A stretch of DNA of 44,640 nucleotides. It comes from Lojkania enalia (taxonomy: Eukaryota; Ascomycota; Dothideomycetes; Pleosporales). Within the stretch, counting starts at the first letter, position 1. Each line of letters begins with the position of its first letter. The translations under genes were made by a program, and so were the position numbers. The stretch spans positions 244,226 to 288,865 of the forward strand of contig ML986593.1 in the NCBI GenBank assembly GCA_010094045.1, in the 5' to 3' direction. The notes beneath the pieces were generated by a model. The model worked only from the letters and a program-made list of their open reading frames with translations. It was not told where the DNA came from and searched no databases. Positions 1 through 10,022 of this stretch are shown piece by piece.

Positions 1-735
1 CCTTAAACTAGGTATTTAGGTTCCCCTTTCTTAGTTGTATCTTAAGTATCTAGTATCGAGCCTGTAGCTGTATACTACACTCAGCTTTACTTAAATAAAG
101 ATACTTTTTAAGGGTCTGTAGTTAATTATACGCAGTCTTATAGTCTATAATTAGATAGATATATTAAGCTGCTATCGTCCTCGATATCTCCTACGTGAAT
201 TCCCTAAGAGCTTTCTCTTTCTACAGCTACCGCGCCTTACTATAGCTATACGTCCTATACTAGGCTTTATATCTTACTAATTCTTAATCAGTTAGATCTA
301 TAATATCTACTTTAGTATCTACTACCTTAGTATTACTATCTATCCTATAGAAATCTCCAAACTATTTCTTAATTAGCTTCTCAGTATCTAGTTAAAGAAC
401 TAGCTTCTTACTAAGGTCTAGGTCTATATATTTCTAGAGTTAGTTCTAGTCTATACTATCCTTCTACAGAAATAGCTACTATATCTAGTATTCTAGCTTA
501 TTAAGAATAACCGTAGCTTTAGTAATAAATAGGTCTAATTCTATTATCTTTTTAATATACTATATCGCGTTAATCTATTAAGGTCTCTACTATAACTAGT
601 TCTAAGCTCTCTAGCTTCCTAGCTAGCCTAGCAATATTGAGGTAACTAAAATCTTAATAAACGAGATATAATTAACTAAGCTTATATTAATCAGCTCTAG
701 TCTATTTATATAGAATATAGTAGTAGTTAAAGAGC

Positions 736-750
736 TTCTGGGCTTATAAC
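736..750 (-). other. Putative tRNA primer-binding site of the left copia element
   Basis: Directly inside the LTR end the minus strand reads GTTATAAGCCCAGAA. Allowing for RIP (G to A), GTTATGAGCCC would pair with the anticodon arm of initiator methionine tRNA (GGGCTCATAAC). Many fungal copia elements are primed by a cleaved half of tRNA-iMet rather than its 3' end. The position is exactly where a primer site must be; the tRNA pairing is recalled rather than computed. Confidence 0.55.
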
Positions 751-875
751 TGTTAGAGCTAACTAACTCTAATAAGAATTAGAAAACTATATCTATTAAC
801 TAGAAATGCGAGATATACTATATATATATCCCTAGACCTGCTAAGGAGCTAACTATAAATAGCTTAACCGTAATA
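751..875 (-). repeat. Copia 5' LTR, RIP-mutated copy, 125 bp
   Basis: The reverse complement aligns without gaps over the whole 125 bp to the LTR at 8626-8750. Differences are overwhelmingly transitions toward T/A in this copy; for example GGCTAGCTCTGATGAGGATT on the other copy (its reverse complement) is read here as AACTAACTCTAATAAGAATT. The LTR begins with a mutated TGTTACA (at 875) and ends ...TAACA (at 751). A primer-binding site adjoins its end, which makes it a 5' LTR of an element running to lower coordinates. Confidence 0.85.
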
Positions 876-3800
876 ATAATAGATTATATATAATTCTAAG
901 CCTTCTTAATATTAGCCTTTATAGTTTCCTAGGCTATATATATACGAGTTACTAGAGCTAAAGTATTCTTACAATTTAATTTATCTGTTATAATAATAGA
1001 ATTAACAGAATATTTCTAATCCTAACTCTAATAGGGCTTAGATCTATATAGGATCTAATATAGGGATATTCTAATAGTTATATAGGGTAGAGTTACTTAT
1101 ACTCAGTCGATTATAGGTAATAGAAAACTCTAGTTATTCTAGTAGAAGGATATAAAAGGGCGCAGTCTCTAATTAATATACTTATTTATAATCTCTATCT
1201 ATCTATTAGTTTCTTTATAATAAGTAGTAGATAGTTTAATCTTTACGCCTAAAATACGGTAGAATTTAGACTAGAAACTAGATATAAACTAAGATCCTCG
1301 GTCTAAAATAATAGTTTTAGGCGTATAGCTAAAGCAGTATACCTATTAAATAAATAATTCGGCTATTCCCCTTACGTTAATTATATAATAGTAGGAGATA
1401 GATACTACTTATTTAGATAGGCGATCGATTACTACTATAATTTAATTATATCTAGACTTATCTATAGGAAAATCCTTAAAATTAATATATAAGTACTATA
1501 TTAGTTAATTTAGTATAAGAAGTAAGTAGATAAAACTTAGAGTTTAGGTTTATATTAGATAAGTTTTATAGTATAAGATGTAATTCTATATATATTGTTT
1601 ACAAGTAGCCTTTATACCCTTCTAATAGTACTTCTAGGATAGTAACTAATAGGTTTTAGTAGTACTTAGGTATATGGAGGATACTTAGTTATAAGCCTCT
1701 TATATAAGTCGTATATAAAGGCCTAAATCTAATAGAATATATAAGTAATTATTATAGAAGAGTAGTTTATTCTCTATCTAATACTTATAGGATAGAAGTA
1801 TACGTTCCTATATAAAAGAGGCTCGGTTTTCCTATAGTAATATGTTAATCAACTCTAGAGAGTCTAGTAATATAACCTACTTCTAGCCTTTAATAACGTT
1901 TAGTATAGCCGCTTAAGTTATTATTTAAGTAATATAGAACTAAGCTAATTTAGTATTAATTTGGGGGTAAAGTTAATACAGTCTAAATAGGACTCTTAAC
2001 CAGTTATTAGTTTAAACTATTTTTAAGTTTTCTATATCTTATTTATAATAACTAAGGATATCTATTCTAGTATTATTCTTACCTAGGGTGTATTCGATTT
2101 AGAACTAATACTAAGCTAATTCTTTAGTCTAATAAACTTAATAAGTATTAAGTACCTTTATAGTTATAAAATATTCGAGTAAGTAATAATCGGTATATAC
2201 TAAAGTCCTAGTAGCTACTAAAATAAGTTTTACCCTCTATTACTTAAATGCAGTAATAATTACAAATAGTTTCTTATTATAAATCTCCCAGTTTAGTTCT
2301 AAACTAGATAGAACCTTACTATAGAATGTTATAGAGTACTATTTTCTATTAGAATATTTCTATAATAGTACTCTTATAATTATTCTATTAGAAGTATTAG
2401 TTTCTATTTTTATTTCTAACGTAGGGTTAAAGTAGTAGAAAGTAGATATACTTAACAGGGCTGACTTTAATTTCTTAAAGGTAATATTACATTCTAAAGT
2501 CTATATAAAAGAGGTTATAGGGTTCTATAGTACGATAATTAGCTTTATAATACGCGAGAATTCTGGTATAAACTATTAGTAGAATCTAGTAAAACCTAAG
2601 AAGGATTTTACACCTATTATAGTAGTAGGTAGCTACTAGTTGCGTAGTACTTCCACCTTCTCTAAATTAACCTTAAGACCTTTATTTAAGAGGATATAGC
2701 TAAGATATTTAGTTCGGGTAATATAGAATTTACTCTTCTTAATATTAACTTATAACCCTGCTTAACGTAATCTCTTAAGAACTTTCTTAATATAGATAGT
2801 ATATGTCGCCTTATCTTTAGAGTAGATAAGAATATTATCTAGGTAAATAATATAGAAGTTATCTAGGTAGTTAATTAGTATATTATTTATATAGTACTAG
2901 TAAGTTGCTAGACTATTATATAATTTAAAAGGTAGAACTTTATACTTATAGATTCCGTATCGAGTCTAAAAGGTAGTATATTCTTTAGAACTAGAGTCTA
3001 TTCTAATCTTATTAAAGGCTGTACGAATATTAAACTTAGTAAAAATTACTACTTTAGTAGGCCTAGATAAGAGTTTATCTATATATAGTATTAGATATAT
3101 ATTCTTATAGATAAGAATATTAAGTTTATAATAATCTATACAGATATATAGGTTGCTATTAGGTTTATAGACGTAAAGGATTAGAAATATAAAGGAGTTC
3201 TAACTCTACTTAATATACCTATACTATAGATTATCTATAATATACTTCTTAGTTGCTTCCAGCTCCTTAATATTCTACTTATATAACAGGCTATAACTAT
3301 TAGAGAGAGGTTTTATAAAAACAATCTTATAATTATAAGAGTAGTATTCCGGTAATTAATAAGCTGTAGTTTTACTAAATATATCTTAATATTTATAGTA
3401 TTTAGATAGTAATTAGAGATTTACTAGTACTTTATTTTCAGCCTTATCTTTTAGCTCTAGGGCTTACTTATCTTTAATCAGCCGCTTAATTTCGTATAGA
3501 GATATAGAGAAAAACTCGTTCTCTTTCCTCTTTATATTAAAGTAGAAAATATTAGCTAAGATAAGAGTAATAATAGGAGAATAGACTTTCTTTAGATTGG
3601 GTTCGGACTTTATTTTATACGGGCGTATAAGAGCTTTAAGCTTATTTAAACTATAGGCTATAAGAGACTAATATAGTTTTAGTAGTCTTAGTAAACCCTT
3701 AATATAATAGATAGTTAGACTGTAGAACTACTAATACTAGTCCTTTTCCTATAGAGCGTCGCGTTACTGGATATCTAGCTCTACTTCCTTATTACGTACT

Positions 3801-5600
3801 AGCTAAGTTAATTATATAAGAAGAGAAGGTAAAGGATTATAAGTAGTAGGATATTTAAAGGGCTATATAATCCGATTCTTATCTATATCTAGTAGGAGTT
3901 GAAAATAATATAACTATTTAATACTAATAATATAATCCTAAATACCTAGATCTATAATAATAAATAGGTAGTTTTAAATAGTTCTTCTATTAATTCGCAG
4001 GTATAAATAGATATACTAATTAACTAGAGTTTAGATTTAATCCTAAAAACCTTTAATAGTAATTTTAAAGGGTAAATACTATATTAATATATATAAGGCT
4101 TAGAAGAGTAATCTAGCTACTATAAAATTAAAGAATAGGAAGTCTTAGGTACTAGTATTAATAAGGGCGTTTAGTTGTATACCAACGCCTTTTAAATATA
4201 GAATAGTAGGAATTTAAAAGTACTTTCCTCTAAATAAATATAATAAATTAATATTTAATAAGTTATACTTGCTTAAGTTTAGGATAGAGAGTTTTCTTAG
4301 ATATCTCTATTTCCCACCTAAGAACTATCTAGGTAGTACTTATTTACGTCTAAGAACTCTTTTTCCTTAATCTCTTTTTATTTAACCTCTATCTTTTATA
4401 CTCTAAAGACTGTATATTTATTTATAAAGTATTCTAGTTTACTATAATTATAGTAATTATTTAGGGTTGTATACCTTTTAGGTGTAGAAGTTTTACTAGA
4501 TTATTAGGGAGCGATCGTAATAGAATAAGATATTAATACTAGAGTAGATTAGAATAGTATTAGATTATAGGTTACCTTAAATAAACTCTTAGAAACCTTC
4601 TAGTATTAATCTAAATTTATTTTAGCTGTAACTTATAGGCTAGCAGTTTATTCTAGAAGGTTAGAAATACTCCTCCTTTCTATATTATAGGCTGTTAAGT
4701 AGGCGACTATAGTATTAAAGAAGCCTTTCTATATAAGCTTAAAGCTAAGGTTTAGTATCCTTAAGCTGGAGAGAATCTTATTCTATAAGTAGAAGAACTA
4801 CTTAGATTAAGGTACGGATCCCCTAATAGCTGTACTAATAAAGCGAGCTTTAAAAGTTGGGAACGCTTCTCTCTTATTTATCTTTAGGACCTAAAACGTC
4901 TATTACACCTCTATCTCTTTATTATCTATAATAAAATACAATTATAAAAGCGAAATTATTTCTTTAGTATTCTTAAACTAATACTAGTCTAATTTAGCTA
5001 GGTATTTTAGCTCTAGATACCCTTTTGTAGTACTAGAGGTATATCTTTATACTAATACTATACGTGTACGTTCTATCTAATAGTAATCTATATTAATCTC
5101 GAGTTAATCTAGGATTAAGGCTTGCTATTATTTAAATATAGGTTTATTACTATCTATAAGGCTTTTAATCTTAAGCGTATGTTTAGTAAGATAGGCTTAA
5201 GGGGGCTTAAAGGTAGCTAAAAGGTTTCTTACTAGGGGAGTCGCAAAAGTTTCTTAGCATATTATTAGTTCTAATTTGGTAGTTTATAGAGGTTAATTAG
5301 AACTAACAGTTTTCTATCGTATTAAGTATATAATCTTCTCTTATAAAATTGCGATTTATTCTTTAAGGGTTAGTTTACTCTAATTTCCCTCTAAATTAGA
5401 TAGGTTCTTTATTACAGGCCCTATAGAGAAGGGTCCGCCTATTATAAGGCCCTCTATAGGAGGTAATAGTTGTTCTATATGTGTAGATAGAAGTTTACTC
5501 TTACTACAACTTATATATATATCGGTTCTAGTATAAAAATTAGAAGGTAAATTATAGTTAGATATCGGCGGTTACCTCTAATTCTAATAGGTTATTAGTA
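876..5600 (-). mobile_element. RIP-degenerate Ty3/gypsy (Metaviridae-type) retrotransposon
   Basis: Reading the minus strand through stop codons gives the gypsy order gag-PR-RT-RH-INT from right to left. Visible landmarks: a mutated zinc knuckle near 4420-4480; an aspartic protease core near 4130-4170 (ALINTSTQDFLF, consensus D-T-G-A); RT over about 2600-3420, with LPEYYSYNYKIVF, YICIDYYKLN, IFTKFNIRTAFNKIRI and IYLDNILIYS (consensus Y-L-D-D) followed by SFLGFTRFY; and integrase over about 880-1900, with EAYNQVSS, IVVIDRLSKQ and TTYYKETNRQIEIINKYIN. Both catalytic YLDD and DTGA motifs have D-to-N/S type changes, and TAG/TAA stops replace Q and W codons throughout, so it is dead. The integrase is cut at about 876 by the copia LTR. 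The 5' LTR and exact right end were not located; 5600 is approximate. Confidence 0.85.
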
Positions 5601-6046
5601 GTCTCCAAGTTTCTACCTAGGCGTACTTTATACAGCTTTTCTAAAGGCAATCTTAATTGTAGAGGATAGAAAGTTCTAAACTTAAAAGCTTTAGTTAATA
5701 AAAGGTTTTTAAAATCCTATTTAGATAACTAAATAATTTAATATAATAGTATATAAGTATTATAATTTAAACTAAATCGAGCGTATCTTAGACTTAAATA
5801 TATTTAAATAAATAATCGATGCGATATTATTAAAAAGGCTATTACTAGTAGTATTAAGTTCTTCTATATAATATAATAGTACAGATAAGATAATAGGTCT
5901 AAATATAGTATAAATCTACTTAGAGGTATATAGAAGTATATAGGGGATTAGGGACCTAAGAATTCTATTAACATCTATAGGCCTTATACGAAAGGATATA
6001 GAAGAACTACTAAGCTACTTATAAGGGAGTGTATAACTATATACGG
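5600..6046. other. AT-rich junction between the gypsy and right-hand copia remnants
   Basis: This stretch has the same TpA-rich, RIP-like composition as its flanks but I could not place any protein fragment in it. It should contain the gypsy 5' LTR and leader, the break point of the right copia element, or both. No TG...CA LTR ends could be identified by eye. Confidence 0.4.
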
Positions 6047-8486
6047 AAGGGAAAAGGGGTAGAACTAGGGGCAGAATAAGATAAGTAAAAAGCTTTAGGA
6101 TAAGATTATATATAAAGCTTTTTATAGAACAATTTCTTTATATCGTTATATTAGTAGCTTATCTTAGTATACTAGAAGCTAAAGTATATATCCTAAATTA
6201 TTACTTATATTAGAGAGAGAAGCTATAATCTTATACGCTAATTAGACGCTTTATAAAATATAACTCTATAAATATCTATCGTATCTAGATACTAGAGCTA
6301 GATAGAGTTATTAGAACTAAAGATATTATTCTACTACCTGTAGAATTATATAAAAATCTTATCTTTCTAGATAAGTAGATATTATATCTAGCAGCTATAA
6401 TATTTAATATTAAGAAGAGCTATAAGCTAAATAATATAGAGCTTAAATAGATGCTAGATTAATTAATAGCTTAATCGCGTAAAGAGACGCTAAATAATAA
6501 ACTTAAGTAGTAGATTAAAAAATAGCTTAAATAGAAGCTAGGTTAGTAATAATTAAGTAAGCTAGCTAGAGTAGAGTATCTAGTAGTTAGTAGTATTATA
6601 ATACTAGAAAATATTCTAGAACTATATAGTTAAGATAATTACGACAAGTATCTAGAGGTAATAACTAGCCTTTCTAAAGGCTAGTATTAGATTAAGCTAG
6701 AAGTAGAAGCTCTAAACTAATAATTAAATAATATAAATAGACGCGATGAAATTAGTAGTTAACTTAATACTAGAAATATTATAAAAACTAAAACTTATAA
6801 AATACTCTATATATACTATATAGTATTTATAAAAGTATTATAGTAGAAGATAAGTAGTAATATACTAGCTAATTAGCCTAGAATTAGTCTATATAGAGAT
6901 TAGCTACTACTTCTACTAAAGTAATAAAAGTAGCTTAAGAGGTATCTATTTAGAATTAAATTTAAGAAAGTAGTAGTAGTAGAGCTTTAGAGCTGCTATA
7001 GTAAGAGCTGTCTAGTTTATATAATAGAGACTAGAGCTAATATATAGCTAGAGATTAAGCTTCTACTACTAATATAAGTATTTATATATAAATTTAATAA
7101 GAATAGATATCTATATAAGTTTAAAGCTAGGCTAGTTATTAGAGAAGATTTATAGTAGAACTGGGGAGATATATATATAGCTACTCTAGTAGTATAAGTA
7201 TTTTAATTTCTAGTCGCTCTAGTAGTAGCTTTTAGACTACACGCCTATTAATATAATATTACTAATACTTTCTTAAATATACTATTAAATAGACTAATAT
7301 ACGCCTATACGCTAGAAGGATTTATATAAAAGTTAGGTAAGCTGCTAGAGATAAAGAAAGCTTTCTATAGCCTAAGAGATACTCCTCTACTCTAGTATAA
7401 GTACTTTAAAAGCTTGCTATTTAAGTTAGAACTATAGCTAATTTAGAAGGTCCTATATCTATTTAAAAGTAAAAGCCTAATAGTATTTTTCTATATTAAT
7501 AATATAATCGTTCTAGTTTATCTAAACTACCTTACTATATATTAGTAATTTAAAGTAGGCTTAAAATTATAGTATAAACTATACTTATTTAAATAGCTTA
7601 GGTAGTTTCTAGGAATTAGAATAGTCCGAGACTAGAATATAGGTAGAATCTAGTTTAGTTAAAACTTATTTATTAATAAGATCGTAGCTAAGTATAGATT
7701 ATAAAAGTAGAGGTAGAGAAGCTATCTTATAGTACCTCTAGTTAATAACTACCTAGTATTAAGTATAGAAGAGTTAAACTATTAGAGAACTAGATATTAT
7801 TAGTAGCTAGTCGGATCTCTAAAATATCTAGTAATTTATACGCACCTAGACATTTTAAGAGTTTATTTAACTCTAATAACCTATCTTAAGAATCTAGAAT
7901 AGAGTTATATTTAAGTAATAGAGCACGTCTAGAGATATATAATTAGTATAAGAGGGCTAGACTTATAAATATCTAGACTAGATTAGGAAAATATAACCTA
8001 CCTTAATAATAAGTATAAACTACTATTTTATAAAGTATTAGATGCAGTATTTACGGATAATTAAGAAACGTATTATAGCTTATAAAGCTACCTATTTAAG
8101 TTCTATAGCCTACCTATTAACTAGAAAGTAATAATACAGCGCTCGGTTACTAAGTTAATAATTAAAGTTAAGCTACTAGCTCTATCTATAGTAGGCAGCG
8201 AGCTGTAATAGTAGACTAGGTTCTTTAATTACGTAGGGTTTAGTATAGAGATAGTCCCTATACTATTTTATAATAATTAGTAGATAGTAGGTATTACTAC
8301 TAAAGTAGTAGATAGACTATAGACTAGGCTATATTATATAGATACTCATCAGATATAGATTTGATAAGAAGTTGAAGCAGGAAGGTTATAGGTTAGCTAG
8401 AAGCCGATAAACCAGATGCTAGCAGACGGTTTTACAAAGGCACTACCTAAGTAGAAGCACCTTACCTTTTTAAAGCAGCTCGGTCT

Positions 8487-8636
8487 TATAGAGGTACCTA
8501 GACTAGTTGACTAGAAGGCAGCTTTGCTATTTACTACAGCTGGGGGGGTATGTTACAGCTATATAAAGGTACCTAGACCAGTTGACTAGAAGGCAGCTTT
8601 GCTATTCACTGCAGCTGGGGGGGTATGTTACAGCTA
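8487..8636 (+). repeat. 75-bp tandem duplication of the copia 3' end (25 codons, polypurine tract, first 11 bases of LTR)
   Basis: Copies 8487-8561 and 8562-8636 abut with no spacer and differ at only four positions: 8491/8566 (G/A), 8504/8579 (T/C), 8532/8607 (T/C) and 8536/8611 (A/G). The unit is 25 codons, so it repeats the RNase H C-terminal tail (VPRLVDQKAALLFTTAGG, reading the TAG as Q) in frame, then the purine tract and TGTTACAGCTA. Three of the four differences put a TpA in the left copy where the right copy has CpA or TpG, as RIP would do. Confidence 0.9.
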
Positions 8637-8750
8637 AGCTATTCACAGTTAGCCCCTTGGCAGGTCCAGGGATATATATATAGCATGTCTCGCATTTCTA
8701 GTCAATAGACGCAGTTTTCCAATCCTCATCAGAGCTAGCCAGCTCTGACA
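8626..8750 (+). repeat. Copia 3' LTR, essentially unmutated, 125 bp
   Basis: It begins TGTTACAGCTAAGC right after the polypurine tract and ends GCTCTGACA. Its length and full-length match to the inverted copy at 751-875 define the ends. It contains a run of alternating TA near 8670-8682 (atatatatata). No target-site duplication can be checked because the left end of this element is missing; the base sequence after it is TGATATCATG. Confidence 0.85.
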
Positions 8751-10022
8751 TGATATCATGTGATACCTGGAACAGATAGTATAAATAGCCATGATCCTCC
8801 ATAGATATCAATCAACACAGTCTTTCCTCCTGATCTACCCTGATGCTTTACAGTATATAAAGTTATTGAGGATGTGCACATGAGTAAGACATGTCGAGGT
8901 GACGGTGAAACTTGGGGGTGAAGATGAGTCCCTGGCTGCAGGTCGTGTGTCACGACTGGGCTGTGCAATGTCTACAATTAAGAGGACATAGTACTTCATC
9001 ACATTATCTACATCTCTCACTGAGTCTAATATTTGGTATTAGAATTATACTAGGTTCCTAAAGATATTTACAGCATTGCATCCCTAGTCGCCCTCAAACG
9101 CAACTCACTCTCGCTTTCACCGCGACCTAGCCGAAGCCGAAGCCGAAGACTTGAAGTTGCTCCCGTGACAGAGAGCAAACGCGTCCCCAAGTCAATGCTG
9201 ACGGCTAATGTCAGCTTCGGGGCGGCCTAATTTCTGAACAGCTGTAATGGAAGCGAGAAAGCAATTCCGCGTCTTGCCAATAACGATATTTTTCCTATTG
9301 CTCACTATTTTAGAACTGTGAAATCGCGTATCTAAGTTGGCGGTTATAAAACTACCTACAGCCCTTCTCTACCCCCACCGGGTAGGCTGTGCGCTCCAAT
9401 CCAGAAACCGCTTTAGCAGTATACCCGTGCATACCGGTAACTACGCTGGGAATTTTCGAATTTGCACGTGTATCACGTCGTCATAAGCTGGCGTGACTTA
9501 GACCGCTTGCTGAATACCTCTTACTTGCAGACGGCAACATCGAAGAGATTCTAGAATCATGCGCTGGAGAAATCACCATCAATATCACCAAGGCCCGATA
9601 CAACGCCCAGCCGCAAATCAATATACCACACCTCGTGGCCTTAATTTACTTCGCTCCTCAGCTACACATCTCCTTCATGACCGGCGGTGACCCTGGTCTA
9701 GCTGCGGAGCTATATCACTAGCTTATGCAGCTGTAATCTAGAAAATCCGGAGGTGTGCTAGAGAAGGTACCTATGGGGGGGTCTCATACGTTCCTGAAGC
9801 AGGGTTTCACCCTAAAAACATTGTAGATGGTACTAAAAATACAGGTAAATGCCCGGTATTCTTAAAAAGCATCACTATAACACCGTTGGTGGATATCGTA
9901 TTGGCCGGTGAAGAGTAGGAGAAGTAGACAGGGAGCAGGAAGAGCATCACGGCCAAGGCTGGGTGTAGAGTGTAAGCAGGTACAATCAATAATTTGTCTA
10001 TGGGCAGGATCGTATAGCTAAA
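8751..10022. other. Intergenic; one unrecognised 71-codon open stretch
   Basis: Composition returns to that of gene space. A plus-strand open stretch from about 9499 to 9711 reads ...LLLADGNIEEILESC..., ...ITINITKARYNAQPQ... and ...FMTGGDPGLAAELY before a stop. It has no good start, a possible TTGCAG acceptor at 9527-9532, and codon use that looks coding, so it may be a broken gene exon; I do not recognise the family. GCCGAA is repeated about three times near 9132-9150. Nothing else is supported. Confidence 0.3.

Larger units (their letters stand above)
1..875 (-). mobile_element. 5' end of a RIP-mutated Ty1/copia retrotransposon (LTR, primer site, gag remnant)
   Basis: The element reads right to left: LTR 751-875, primer-binding site just inside it, then a degenerate gag region from about 620 to the left edge. 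On the minus strand, translating through stops (mostly TAG where CAG is expected), the stretch around 130-430 gives fragments such as KYIDLDLSKKL, IIDLTDQELVRYKAQY and LREFTQEISRTI. These resemble the gag of fungal copia elements, with a Y-I-D-P-D-like start and a helical 'L-D-Q-E-L' segment. Protease, integrase and RT would lie beyond the window. The element sits inside the integrase of the neighbouring gypsy element. The copia assignment rests on recall of the gag pattern and on the LTR shared with the element at 8626-8750, where a copia RNase H tail is clear. It cannot be coding. Confidence 0.72.
6047..8750 (+). mobile_element. 5'-truncated Ty1/copia retrotransposon, RIP-mutated, with 3' LTR
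   Basis: The plus strand, read through stops, gives the 3' half of copia pol. The integrase C-terminal side is at about 6130-6360 (VAYLSILEAKVYIL, NSINIYRI, DRVIRTKDIILLP). RT is at about 7070-7760 (VFIYKFNKNRYLYKFKARLV, AFYSLRDTPLL, VFFYINNIIVLV, consensus Y-V-D-D, then FLGIRIVRDQ). RNase H is toward 8000-8450, ending MLADGFTKALP, the hallmark of copia RNase H. A polypurine-like tract (gctgggggggta, 8540-8550 and again 8615-8625) precedes the LTR. Stops are mostly TAG for CAG. Mutation density falls sharply after about 8340. Gag, protease and the integrase core are missing on the left, where gypsy sequence lies instead. Confidence 0.85.

Noticed and set aside
1..8500. Centromere or telomere-adjacent simple AT DNA
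   Set aside because: The AT richness is explained by transition-mutated retrotransposons whose proteins can still be traced; no telomere repeat was seen.
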